The notes beneath the pieces are model-generated. The model was not told the origin of the DNA, searched no databases, and saw only the letters and a program-made list of their open reading frames with translations. Positions 35,665-44,460 of a stretch of 64,000 bases of DNA are shown one piece after another (position 1 is the first letter of the stretch; the number at the start of each line of letters is the position of its first letter). Both the position numbers and the translations under genes were made by a program. This stretch comes from Chloroflexota bacterium (GTDB lineage Bacteria; Chloroflexota; Anaerolineae; Anaerolineales; Anaerolineaceae), in assembly GCA_016887485.1 (NCBI GenBank), contig CP069394.1, forward strand, positions 186,001 through 250,000, read 5' to 3'.

Positions 35665-37162
35665 TCCTTTCATCACTTCGATCTTAACGGCCGTTCAACA
35701 GGCCCTTGAACCCGATCAGCAGATTTACCTGGTCGGCGGTGCAGTACGGGACCTGCTTTTGGGCCGGGATCTGCATGATTTGGATTTCACGATGGGGGAG
35801 AACCCAGTTTCGCTGACCCGAAAAGTTGCCCGGGCGCTGGATGCCGGTTATTTTGTTTTAGATGATGAACGTCATACGACCCGTGTGGTCTTCCACCGTC
35901 CGGATGGGCGTGAATTCCCTTTAGACTTTGTGCAGTTCACTGGAGCAGACCTGGATGACGATCTGCGCCATCGCGATTTTACTCTCAATGCAATTGCGAT
36001 TGATTTACGCAAGCCAAACGAACTCATTGATCCATTGGGCGGTCAGGCCGACCTTGAGGCGGGACTGCTGAGGGCTTGCAGTGACCAGGCGCTCCTGGAT
36101 GATCCAGTGCGCGCCTTACGGGCTGTGCGGCTGGCGATCCAATTTGGCTTTGAGTTTGCGCCCGCAACAGCTGATCTGATCCGGGATGCAGCATGTCACC
36201 TACCTGAAACGACAATTGAACGCCAGCGGGATGAACTCTTTCGCATTCTTGAAGGCCCTGACCCAGCCCGCGGACTGCGGGAATGTCAGGAATTTGGCCT
36301 ACTTAGAGCTTTGGTTCCACCCCTGCAAGCGCAGGCTGATGTTCCGGCCTCCCCGCCGCATTTTTATCCCCTGTTGGAGCACACCTTACAGGTGGTCAAG
36401 AACTGCCAGAGCTTGTTGGATTCGTTAACTCAGGATGTGAATATAAATGAAGAGTCCCCCTGGCCGCTGAGCGCAGCTATGGGCGCATTAGCGCCTTTCC
36501 AAAACCAGCTGTGTGATTACTTTGCAGGTGAGGTGACGCCAGGTCGATCCATCAGGAGCCTGACCTTATTAGGCGCGCTGCTCCATGATAGTGCCAAACC
36601 GAAGACCCTGTCCAAAGGGCCGGATGGCCGGCTGCATTATTACGGCCATGACATTGCAGGTGCGGAGATAACCTGGGAAATTGCCCGGGGGTTGCAGTTG
36701 AGCAACGCTGAGGCAAAATGGCTGAGCACTTTTGTCCGTTATCACATGCGGCTGCTGCCGATGGCGAGGGTTGGAACGGGGCCGGATCGCAGGATGTTGT
36801 ATCGCTTCTTCAAAAAAGTTGGCGATGTTGGGATTGCGATTGCGATCCTTTATTTGGCGGATACGTATGCGACTTTTGGTCCGGAACTCACTCAGGAGGG
36901 TTGGAATCGTCCTGTCAAGGCTGCCCACGAGGTATTGCAGGCTTGGTGGCTCGAACATGAAGTGGTGGTTGCACCGAAGCTGCTGCTGAATGGTAACGAT
37001 ATCCAAAAGGAATTCGACCTGGCCCCTGGGGCACTTATTGGCAAGCTGATCGCTTCACTGCGGGAGGCGCAGGCCAGCGGCGAGGTGAGGGACGAGGACG
37101 ATGCGCGGGGATTTATTACCCGCCAATTGAGAAAAACCCACAAGAAGGACCAAGAGAGCTGA
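35648..37162 (+). CDS. tRNA nucleotidyltransferase / poly(A) polymerase family protein with HD domain
   Basis: 504 residues from the ATG at 35648, inside the hpt end; a further 24 codons upstream have no family support. The class II nucleotidyltransferase head [22 protein letters not shown] holds the D-x-D metal site, followed by [12 protein letters not shown] and [18 protein letters not shown], typical of CCA-adding enzymes. An HD-type domain follows with LLHDSAKP...GHDIAGAEI, and an extra C-terminal region of about 120 residues. CCA addition versus poly(A) polymerase activity cannot be told apart by eye. Confidence 0.88.
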
Positions 37163-37189
37163 AGGATTACGAGCTGGGATTATTTTGGC

Positions 37190-37218
37190 TTGCTTAAGGT
37201 TCATAGCTTTTTTATAAT
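37190..37218 (+). promoter_or_regulatory. Promoter for the glycine-rich surface protein
   Basis: TTGCTT (37190-37195), a 17-base spacer and TATAAT (37213-37218). The leader to the start codon would be about 170 bases, unusually long, with a small stem (about 37331-37353) near its end. Confidence 0.7.
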
Positions 37219-37393
37219 ATAGATACGTTCTTTACTGATCTCATAAAAATTCACCGCAATAAAGTACATAACTAAATAAAGTCATCGCACTCCATTAAAC
37301 GCCTCTGCAGATTATTGGTCGGAGTCTCTTTAATTTCCTAATGAGGGAAATGATTACTGGTATTTGTCATTCAATAGTTTTTAGATTGGGGTT

Positions 37394-39736
37394 GTGATGA
37401 ATAACAAATTAAGTAAATTGCTTGGATTCTTATCTGTATTTCTGGTGTTGCTTTCTTTTCAGCCGATTAAGACCGTAAACGCAGTTGACTATATTTCGAC
37501 GGATGAGGTTTGGAGTGGATATCAATTCCCGGATCAGGATATTGTGATCCAAAGTGGGGGATCTTTGACCATCCAATCGGGGGCGACGGTGCTCTTCGAC
37601 TGTTCGGATGCTGGTAATGTCGGCATTGATCCTGACCGGATTGAGATCATTGTTGAGAGCGGCGGTACCCTGAACATTGACGAGGCAACGCTCGCTGGCA
37701 CGGGATATCCCTCGAATAACTGTTGGTATGGGATAAAGTTTGAGCCGGGCTCGACCGGCCATATACTTGACAGTAATATTCGGGATGGCATTCGAGGTGT
37801 GGATATCCAAAGTGAGGTGGAGGTCAGCCGAAATATAATTCAACACATGCATGGTGTGGACGGTGAGGCACTGGAGGCCGGACCTACACCTTCCGGGACT
37901 GCTTGGGGAATTTATGTTAAGACGCCTAACGCGACAGATACACCTCTAATCATGGATAACGAAATTCGGAATGTCTTTGGGGGAGATGGCGCTGATGGAA
38001 TGGTTGATGGTGAAAGCAGCTCTGGTGGGGCGGCTTATGGGATATTTGTTTTGACGGGTGCACCTCTCATTAGTGGTAACACGATCCACATCGTCTGGGG
38101 TGGAAATGGGGGAGACGGAGGGGATGGCAGCGATGGCGATGATGGGCTTAATGCGATTGGCCCGGGCTCGGACGGATCTGCTGGCTCCCCAGGTTCAGCT
38201 GGTCAAAATGGCAGCCTTGGAGGAATCAGCGCAGGTATTTACCTTATTGATTCCGAAGGCGTAATTATTACCGAAAATGAAATCTACGCCATCCGTTCCG
38301 GAGATGGTGGGGCTGGGGGCAAAGGGGGCAATGGTGGCAAAGGCGGCAATGGGGGTGGAGGAGTATCGGGAGGCCCCAGTGGTCAGGATGGTGGAGATGG
38401 CGGCGCTGGTGGCGCAGGCGGCGCAGGTGGCATTGGATTTCCTAGTCGAAAGGGCTACGGGATATATTTTCCAGCAGATGTTGGGGATTCGGTAGAGATT
38501 ATAATGAACACTATCTATAACATCAGCAGCGGCGCGCCCGGAACAGGTGGCGATGGTGGTGATGGCGGCCTGGGTGGTAATGGTGGCACAGGAGGGGATG
38601 GCACGGTCACAACGGGCGGCAATGGCGGTATGGGGGGCAGCGGTGGTGGGGGCGGCGCCGCTGGCGTAGGTGGCAATGCAGGGGATGTTTATATGGTCCG
38701 ATTGGAAACAGGAGAGCTTCTAGATTTATCTCAAAACAAGGCTTCCTGGAGCATGGCCTCGGCGGGTGGAGATGGCGGGCTTGGCGGTAGTGGCGGTAAT
38801 GGGGGCACGGGTGGAAATGGGGGTGCTGGTGTTACGGCTAAGGGAATTGGTGGAAATGGAGGTGTTGGCGGCGCTGGCGCTTCTGGTGCTGATGCCGGTA
38901 ACGGAGGGATGACCTATGGCCTGGATATATATTATTTGGCCTCTCAGCCGACGGCAATAACGAATAATATCATTGATAACCTGCAGGGTGGTATTGGAGG
39001 AGGCGGTGGAAGCGGTGGTAATGGTGGAACAGGCGGTGATGGTGGTTTCGGTGTACCAAACGGCGTTGGTGGCGATGGCGGGGATGCTGGGGGTGGGGGC
39101 GGTGGAGGAGATTCCTCTGGGTCAATCCTGGTATTTAATTACTACTGTTCAATCGCCTTAGTCAATAATACGCTTTATTTACCTAAAGCTCCGATTGTTG
39201 GCGGCACAGGTGGTGTGGCAGGTACTGCAGGAATAGGGGGCTTGGGATCCACCTCTGGCAGTACTGGTACTGATGGTGTGGCAGGGTCAGTTGGCTTTGA
39301 CAATGATGCCATCGGCTTGGCTAGTTATACATCTTCGGGAATGCCCATTGATGTTTATCTGTTCAATAATATATTCAACGGTTCGAGTGCTGAAAATACG
39401 ATTGCTATCTATGAAAATTCGGAAGTGACTTACAGCGTAGAATCGAATAATTTTTGGAATTGGTCAACGTTCTCAGTTCCCGCTCATGCATTTTGGGCCA
39501 ATAATATTTCTGTACATCCGTTATTTGAGGATGAAGGTACAGGTGATTTTCATCTCACGTCTGCCTCTCCTTGTATCGATGCCGGGGACAACAGCGCGAT
39601 AGGAGTCCCAGCTGTGGATTTTGAGGGCAATTCCCGGCCTATTGATGGCGATGGTAATGGGAGTGCTATTGTTGATATAGGTGCCTTTGAATTCGATCGT
39701 GGGGTGGAGATGTTCCTGCCGATATTACTAAAATAA
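37394..39736 (+). CDS. Secreted glycine-rich beta-helix protein, choice-of-anchor Q type C-terminus
   Basis: 780 residues from a GTG at 37394 (ATG alternative at 37397). A signal peptide (about 1-30) is followed by an N-terminal beta-rich domain. Seven beta-helix rungs then follow (about 171-195, 215-235, 280-302, 355-379, 432-456, 508-530, 578-600), each of the form GIY...I..N.I. Each leads into a glycine-rich (GGX)n block: 196-213, 236-278, 303-349, 380-430, 457-506, 531-577, 602-634. The C-terminal part (about 640-770) has the HLTSASPCIDAGDN...DIGAFEF pattern of choice-of-anchor Q proteins, ending VEMFLPILLK. It is probably a cell-surface fibre or adhesin; function unknown. It stands alone with its own promoter and terminator. 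Confidence 0.85.
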   Translation: MMNNKLSKLLGFLSVFLVLLSFQPIKTVNAVDYISTDEVWSGYQFPDQDIVIQSGGSLTIQSGATVLFDCSDAGNVGIDPDRIEIIVESGGTLNIDEATLAGTGYPSNNCWYGIKFEPGSTGHILDSNIRDGIRGVDIQSEVEVSRNIIQHMHGVDGEALEAGPTPSGTAWGIYVKTPNATDTPLIMDNEIRNVFGGDGADGMVDGESSSGGAAYGIFVLTGAPLISGNTIHIVWGGNGGDGGDGSDGDDGLNAIGPGSDGSAGSPGSAGQNGSLGGISAGIYLIDSEGVIITENEIYAIRSGDGGAGGKGGNGGKGGNGGGGVSGGPSGQDGGDGGAGGAGGAGGIGFPSRKGYGIYFPADVGDSVEIIMNTIYNISSGAPGTGGDGGDGGLGGNGGTGGDGTVTTGGNGGMGGSGGGGGAAGVGGNAGDVYMVRLETGELLDLSQNKASWSMASAGGDGGLGGSGGNGGTGGNGGAGVTAKGIGGNGGVGGAGASGADAGNGGMTYGLDIYYLASQPTAITNNIIDNLQGGIGGGGGSGGNGGTGGDGGFGVPNGVGGDGGDAGGGGGGGDSSGSILVFNYYCSIALVNNTLYLPKAPIVGGTGGVAGTAGIGGLGSTSGSTGTDGVAGSVGFDNDAIGLASYTSSGMPIDVYLFNNIFNGSSAENTIAIYENSEVTYSVESNNFWNWSTFSVPAHAFWANNISVHPLFEDEGTGDFHLTSASPCIDAGDNSAIGVPAVDFEGNSRPIDGDGNGSAIVDIGAFEFDRGVEMFLPILLK
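38100..39290 (+). repeat. Glycine-rich coding repeats within the surface protein
   Basis: Six long tracts of GGT/GGC/GGG-rich triplets, each 100-150 bp, alternate with less biased 65-80 bp segments coding the helix rungs. Copies share the unit GGN-GGN-(A/G)AT/GCN but are diverged, so the array is old rather than a recent microsatellite. Confidence 0.8.
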
Positions 39737-39772
39737 TCAAACGGCAAGCGCTCGCAGAATAACAAGAAGTAT

Positions 39773-39814
39773 ACTAATACAGGCTCAAAAAAGTGAACCT
39801 GTATTAGTTTTTTA
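39773..39814 (+). terminator. Terminator after the glycine-rich protein gene
   Basis: ACTAATACAGG (39773-39783) and CCTGTATTAGT (39798-39808) form a perfect 11-bp stem followed by TTTTT. Confidence 0.88.
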
Positions 39815-39835
39815 TTGATGAAGAATGGAGATCCA

Positions 39836-40345
39836 ATGGCCCTTGAAACAATCTTTGCCCGGCGCAGTATTCGGAAATATCAGGATAAACCGGTTGAGCA
39901 GGAGAAACTGGAATTGCTGCTGCAGGCTGCGATGGCCGCGCCATCCGCGGATAACACAAAACCCTGGGAGTTCATAGTCATAACTGATCCCGAGGCGATG
40001 GAGAAGATCCGGTCTGTGATGTTGTTTGGGAAATATAACGCGCCGGCCGCGATCATGGTCTGTGGGAACACGTCGGTTTTTAAGAACCCCATTGGTATCC
40101 GGTTTTGGGTGCAGGATTGCAGTGCGGCGACAGAAAATATTCTGTTGGCCGCCGTTGAACTAGGGTTAGGAACGGTTTGGTTGGGGGTGCACCCGATCCA
40201 TAATTTTGAGAAGCGGCTCGCCAAGGCATTTGATCTGCCGGACTACGTCAAGCCGCTGAACGTGATTTATGTAGGGTATCCGGATCAGGAGAAGGCTGCC
40301 CGAACCCAGTATGACCCTAAGCGAGTGCATTGGAATAAATTCTAG
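39836..40345 (+). CDS. Nitroreductase family protein
   Basis: FMN-dependent oxidoreductase of the nitroreductase superfamily. 169 residues from the ATG at 39836, which has GGAG upstream. The FMN-binding start ARRSIRKYQDKPV, AAPSADNTKPWEFIVI, and the ENILLAAVELGLGTVWLG segment are typical. The substrate is unknown. The stop overlaps that of the convergent epimerase-like gene by 4 bp. Confidence 0.85.
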   Translation: MALETIFARRSIRKYQDKPVEQEKLELLLQAAMAAPSADNTKPWEFIVITDPEAMEKIRSVMLFGKYNAPAAIMVCGNTSVFKNPIGIRFWVQDCSAATENILLAAVELGLGTVWLGVHPIHNFEKRLAKAFDLPDYVKPLNVIYVGYPDQEKAARTQYDPKRVHWNKF

Positions 40346-41364
40346 TTCCCGGACAGGTGATCCTTTTCCAACATCTCTTCATATTTCTGAATAAGCGTTG
40401 CTTCTTTACGCAGGCTCAATCCGACCTTCAGCTTCTTGGCAGGCGGGCGGGTTTTAATCCAGTCCAGCGTGTCGCTTACTGTCTCAGAGAGGGGCTTGAA
40501 GGTCAGTCCTGCTTTGACGGCATTAGCGTTGTTGATGCTGTTAAAGCCGATGAAGTTGGGATCAGAATTGGGCAGCCAGAGGGGGAGGTCCACCCAGGGT
40601 TTTACTTTTTCACCAAGCAGGAAGTGTTCATCGGCCCAAATGAAACTGGCGTCTGAACCGGCGGCTTCCCGGCAGGCAACCAGCAATGACCCGAAATTGG
40701 CCGGGTTTTTGGGGCCGACGGCGTTATAGACGCCTTTGGCGTTATGTTCGATCAAGGTGAGGATGAAGTTCGCCAGATCGCGCACATCAATGAATTGCAG
40801 ATCAGCGCTGGGTGGGCCTGGAGACAACACTTTACCACCCTGCGCAACCCGCCACGGCCAATAGTTGAAGCGGTCGGTGGGGTCATTGGGTCCCACAATC
40901 AGTCCTGGCCGGATGACGATCAGATTGCCTTTGAAATTCTGCTGGATCTCATATTCACAGAGTGCTTTGAGGGGGCCATAGGATGCGCCGGTATAGTCCT
41001 CATCTGTGGGATCCTCCAATTCTGCCAGGGGGTAATTTACCTGAATATCTGGATTGCGAAAATTCTTATAGACGGAAACGGTCGAGATGAAAACATAGGT
41101 TCCGCACCTGTTGGAGAGCATTTTGGCAGATTCGCGTACTACCCGCGGCAGAAAACCGCTGGTGTCGATCACCGCATCCCATTTTCGCCGCTTGAACGCG
41201 CTAAGGTCTTTTTCCCTGTCGCCAATCAGTGTTTTGACATCCGGAAAAAGGTCGGGATTGGTTATGCCGCGATTGAAGAGTGTGGGGGTATGGCCGGCTT
41301 TCAGCATGGCTTCCACCAGCGCAATCCCCAAGAAACGCTTACCACCTAAGATGAGAATTTTCAT
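40342..41364 (-). CDS. NAD(P)-dependent epimerase/reductase-like (atypical SDR)
   Basis: 340 residues from the ATG at 41364, with GAGG upstream. The nucleotide-binding motif is GGKRFLG rather than the usual GxxGxxG, which marks an atypical or extended SDR. FISTVSVYKNF holds a serine/tyrosine pair, and TGASYGPLKALCE carries the YxxxK motif, so it may be active. IVIRPGLIVGPNDPTDRFNYW is usual in epimerases. It might act on sugars or isoprenoids; I cannot tell which. Confidence 0.8.
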   Translation of the reverse strand: MKILILGGKRFLGIALVEAMLKAGHTPTLFNRGITNPDLFPDVKTLIGDREKDLSAFKRRKWDAVIDTSGFLPRVVRESAKMLSNRCGTYVFISTVSVYKNFRNPDIQVNYPLAELEDPTDEDYTGASYGPLKALCEYEIQQNFKGNLIVIRPGLIVGPNDPTDRFNYWPWRVAQGGKVLSPGPPSADLQFIDVRDLANFILTLIEHNAKGVYNAVGPKNPANFGSLLVACREAAGSDASFIWADEHFLLGEKVKPWVDLPLWLPNSDPNFIGFNSINNANAVKAGLTFKPLSETVSDTLDWIKTRPPAKKLKVGLSLRKEATLIQKYEEMLEKDHLSGN

Positions 41365-41441
41365 GACCACCTCGGGACAGGTTCAAGGCTTTGATTTAAT
41401 TATACAGGATTTGGTTATTTCAAAAATCCGAAAGAAGGAGG

Positions 41442-42902
41442 CTAATCCGGAATAAAAATCCAGGCCGCATTGGTATTCGCGTAGTCACCCAGGAGATCAG
41501 ATTCAAGCACCAACGTACTGCTTCCTTCAGCAAGGTCATAGAGGTAGAGCTTACCCAGGGTGCGGTAGAGGAAAGCCGGAGAATTTGGCAGCCAGCGCAC
41601 TTCCAAAGCAGCGCCTTCCAGCTTGATGGGTTGGGGGTTCGTAAAGGACGAATCCAGCAATGCAGTTTGCCCCGAGCGATTCACCCGAACCCAAGACTCA
41701 CCATCCGTTGAGCTGCTTAGCAGGAAGATGGGATCACTGAAGGATTCGGCTATTAATTCACTATCTAAAATGAGGCTTTCGGTTTCGCAATTTAAGATGA
41801 TCGCCTCGTTTGTGACTTCCACGGGTGAACATCTATCATTCAGGGAGGTTTCCTTCAGAATCTGACCGGAGAGGTCTACGATTTGGATGATGGTGGCATA
41901 GGTCTCCGAATCCATCCGTAAAACCAGCAGCCCATTTTGAAAGCTCTGAATGGATGAGAACATGCCGTCGATCACTTGCGTTGAACTCATATTCTCTAAG
42001 TCCAGCAGTGAGAAATTGATTCCCCCGACCGGCTGCGATTGATGGATGATGCTCAAGGTTGTGCCGCCAAACCAGGCGAGGATGGGGTTGTCCGCATCCG
42101 CTGGCAAATCAATCAGTATGGTTTCAAGTGTGTCGAGATTGAGTGCGTAGTATTGGTCATCACCGGCGTAACCCGGCTCATTGATATAGCCCTTTTTAAG
42201 GAGGGCCCAATCGCCTGAAAGGGTGAAGCGTTCCACCAGACCGGGTAAGGATTCAAGCGCTTCAACCTGACCGGTGGCAACATCAACCAGAGAGAGGTGG
42301 GTGCTGGTCGGTGAGCCGGTGGTGACGGCCAGGAGGTGGTCGTCATCCTGATACCACTGCGTATTGGCAATGGAACTGGTATAGGAGGCCAACACGCCAT
42401 CCAAAGCGGCTTCATATGAAAGCCCAATGCCATCAAAGGCCGTCTGGGCGAGTTCAGCAGTTTGGTCCGCGTCAAAGCTGTCATTGGGCAGATCAATCGT
42501 CTGAAGATAACTCGTTATGAAATTGAACAGTTTCAACTGGTTGTCTTCAATCGGGAGTTTCAGAACGGTTTTACTGGGGGAAAGACTGCCGCTGATGCCG
42601 ATTCGTCGGCCTTCAACGGGCAGCTCGACAGGGTACTGTTCACCCAGCGCAAAATCGATGATCTTGTAAGTCTGGGCATCGGTTTGGATCAGCAGAAAAG
42701 GGCCATCTGAAGCAGGCTGCGGTGTGAAGGTGGGCGACTGGGTTGGGGCAGTGGATGGAGTGGATGTCTCGGTTTCAGTTAACATGACGCTGGCAGCTTC
42801 TGTTGATATTTCAACAGGGGTCGGACTAGCTGGTGTGCCGTTACAGGCAGAGAGGATGAGTAAAAGGGGGAGAAGCGTACCAAGTAATATTTTTTTCTTC
42901 AT
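41442..42902 (-). CDS. Predicted lipoprotein, beta-propeller-like, function unknown
   Basis: 486 residues. The N-terminal lipoprotein signal MKKKILLGTLLPLLLILSAC has C20 as the lipid site, followed by a Thr/Ser/Pro-rich linker (about 21-65), as seen in other lipoproteins in this window. The body has repeated blocks of about 45 residues with short beta strands and charged turns (for example TWYQDDDHLLAV-type and LLYDL-type segments), which suggests a WD/TolB-like propeller; this is a guess. No catalytic motif was recognised. It lies with an acetyltransferase gene upstream on the same strand. Confidence 0.7.
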   Translation of the reverse strand: MKKKILLGTLLPLLLILSACNGTPASPTPVEISTEAASVMLTETETSTPSTAPTQSPTFTPQPASDGPFLLIQTDAQTYKIIDFALGEQYPVELPVEGRRIGISGSLSPSKTVLKLPIEDNQLKLFNFITSYLQTIDLPNDSFDADQTAELAQTAFDGIGLSYEAALDGVLASYTSSIANTQWYQDDDHLLAVTTGSPTSTHLSLVDVATGQVEALESLPGLVERFTLSGDWALLKKGYINEPGYAGDDQYYALNLDTLETILIDLPADADNPILAWFGGTTLSIIHQSQPVGGINFSLLDLENMSSTQVIDGMFSSIQSFQNGLLVLRMDSETYATIIQIVDLSGQILKETSLNDRCSPVEVTNEAIILNCETESLILDSELIAESFSDPIFLLSSSTDGESWVRVNRSGQTALLDSSFTNPQPIKLEGAALEVRWLPNSPAFLYRTLGKLYLYDLAEGSSTLVLESDLLGDYANTNAAWIFIPD

Positions 42903-42929
42903 ATTTGGTTCACCTTTGAGATTTTTGAA

Positions 42930-43403
42930 TCAAAGTTCTTTTTCCAGGAGGACTTCATCCTGGATGGGGATGCCATTTTCACCGAACATTGGGATGGAGG
43001 GCTTGATCTTGCGGGCTAGGTCGATTCGGCCGGGAAAGACTTCTTTAATCTGGAATCCAAGATATTGGTAGAACCCAATGGCGTAAATGTTGTCATTCGT
43101 TGTTGCCACTTGCAGATGGGTGCATTGTTTCTCGGCTGCGAAATGCTCAACCGCAGTCATCAGGGCTGTGCCAACGCCTTGATTCTCTATGAGCGCGGCC
43201 AGGGTGAGCGCTTCACAGATATTTTCTCTGATTTCATAGTACAGAAAGCCGGCCAGAGTATTATCAATGAAGGCAACAAACCCAGGCAGGTCATCGTAAT
43301 TATATTGCTCGAGATGCACAACAATAATGTAGCTACCCCACAAGGACTCCGCTGCCTGATGGATTGCCGGGATATCGGATGGGTTGATTGGACGGATTTC
43401 CAT
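42930..43403 (-). CDS. GNAT family N-acetyltransferase
   Basis: 157 residues starting MEIRPINPSDIPAI. The acetyl-CoA binding stretch is about 88-108, with ENQGVGTALMTAVEHFA (a Q-x-x-G-x-G/A-like motif, here Q-G-V-G-T-A), followed by the Y-x-x-L-G-F end FYQYLGFQIKEVFPGRIDLA. The acetyl acceptor is unknown. Confidence 0.85.
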   Translation of the reverse strand: MEIRPINPSDIPAIHQAAESLWGSYIIVVHLEQYNYDDLPGFVAFIDNTLAGFLYYEIRENICEALTLAALIENQGVGTALMTAVEHFAAEKQCTHLQVATTNDNIYAIGFYQYLGFQIKEVFPGRIDLARKIKPSIPMFGENGIPIQDEVLLEKEL

Positions 43404-43497
43404 GGCACCTGTCCAGCATTGAATGGATGACTGGATTAATTATACACATTCCATCCCGGTTATTCGCTTGGCTTGAACTTTGGGTGTGTTTGATCGT

Positions 43498-44151
43498 CTA
43501 GATCGGTTCAAAGTGAATTGTGCCAGAAACCTGCAAGTTATCTTTGTCCGGCTCAGTCCATTTGAAGGCTTGCTTTTCTTCCAGGTGCTCCAGATCCAGG
43601 ACGATATTCTCCTGCATTGCTTCCATGCTGGGGATGGCGACGAAGGCATCGGTGTGTTCGGGATATGAGAACACGCTTTCGCAGTTGATATGCAGCTTGC
43701 CCTCTGTGAGGGTGGCTAAAAGGGTGCCCTTTTCATTTAATTGGGCATCAATTTTGCCATTGGCACCAGAGAGAACTAATTTTCGTAGATCAATTTCTGA
43801 GACGACCCCAATTGCCCGTGGCTGACCGAGTTGTTCCATCACAGCATCAGAATCTTCACCGAGATCGACCCCTAAACCACCCAATAGGGAGGCGAGATCG
43901 CCCAGAGGGGAGTTCTCGGCGGCATCCAGGATCGGTTGAAGCTCAATTTCGAAGATGACAGTGGCGTCCACCTGATAGGCGTGTCCTTCAATTTTCGCGG
44001 AAAAGTCAATATCCAATATGATCTTGTAGTCAGGATCCATTTCGGCGGCTGCGATTTCGCCGGCCTGGTTCATGGCCCCCAGGCCCTGGGAATAGGCGTC
44101 CTGCATTTGCTTGGCCAGGTTACTCAATTCTCCGAAGTCTGGCAATTCCAT
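43498..44151 (-). CDS. Unknown conserved-looking protein
   Basis: 217 residues from the ATG at 44151, behind AAGGAG; the frame extends further upstream but lacks a site. There is no signal peptide or membrane helix. The first 35 residues are helical and Gln/Met-rich, faintly like the start of YbaB-type nucleoid proteins. The rest alternates beta strands and acidic turns. The family is not recognised. It is divergent from pyruvate phosphate dikinase. Confidence 0.6.
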   Translation of the reverse strand: MELPDFGELSNLAKQMQDAYSQGLGAMNQAGEIAAAEMDPDYKIILDIDFSAKIEGHAYQVDATVIFEIELQPILDAAENSPLGDLASLLGGLGVDLGEDSDAVMEQLGQPRAIGVVSEIDLRKLVLSGANGKIDAQLNEKGTLLATLTEGKLHINCESVFSYPEHTDAFVAIPSMEAMQENIVLDLEHLEEKQAFKWTEPDKDNLQVSGTIHFEPI

Positions 44152-44460
44152 GTCATTTCTCCTTTTGTCATCGATCAGGTAAAGATTTGTGAGTTCTGGC
44201 CCCAAAAGCCAACCCCCGTGCTTATTTATACTGGCAGTTATTATACATTGGTTTCTTCTCAAGGTTTTTGGCTTGTACTTGTGGATGACGCTCGCGTTCC
44301 TTCAGTTGTGAGTGGGGAAACGTAAAATGAGGTTTACAGGTATTATCCACTGATGAATATTTTGGGATTCCGAAACCTTCATGGTAAAATTACATGTTTG
44401 TAAAGTAATTTTACGCTTTCCGCGTTATAAGTTTTGTTTGATTTACATTTAGGAGGAAGC
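44152..44460. other. Divergent region upstream of pyruvate phosphate dikinase
   Basis: 309 bp without a gene, AT-rich. The only clear structure is the inverted repeat at 44384-44414 listed separately. No convincing promoter pair was found on either strand. Confidence 0.6.
44384..44414 (+). promoter_or_regulatory. Inverted repeat upstream of pyruvate phosphate dikinase
   Basis: GTAAAATTAC (44384-44393) and GTAATTTTAC (44405-44414) are perfect inverted copies with centres 21 bp apart (two helical turns), 46 bp before the ATG. A dimeric regulator could bind here. Confidence 0.5.

Noticed and set aside
38100-39290. Possible CRISPR-like or tandem repeat array
   Set aside because: The repetition is coding glycine triplets inside one open frame; no fixed repeat length and no unique spacers.
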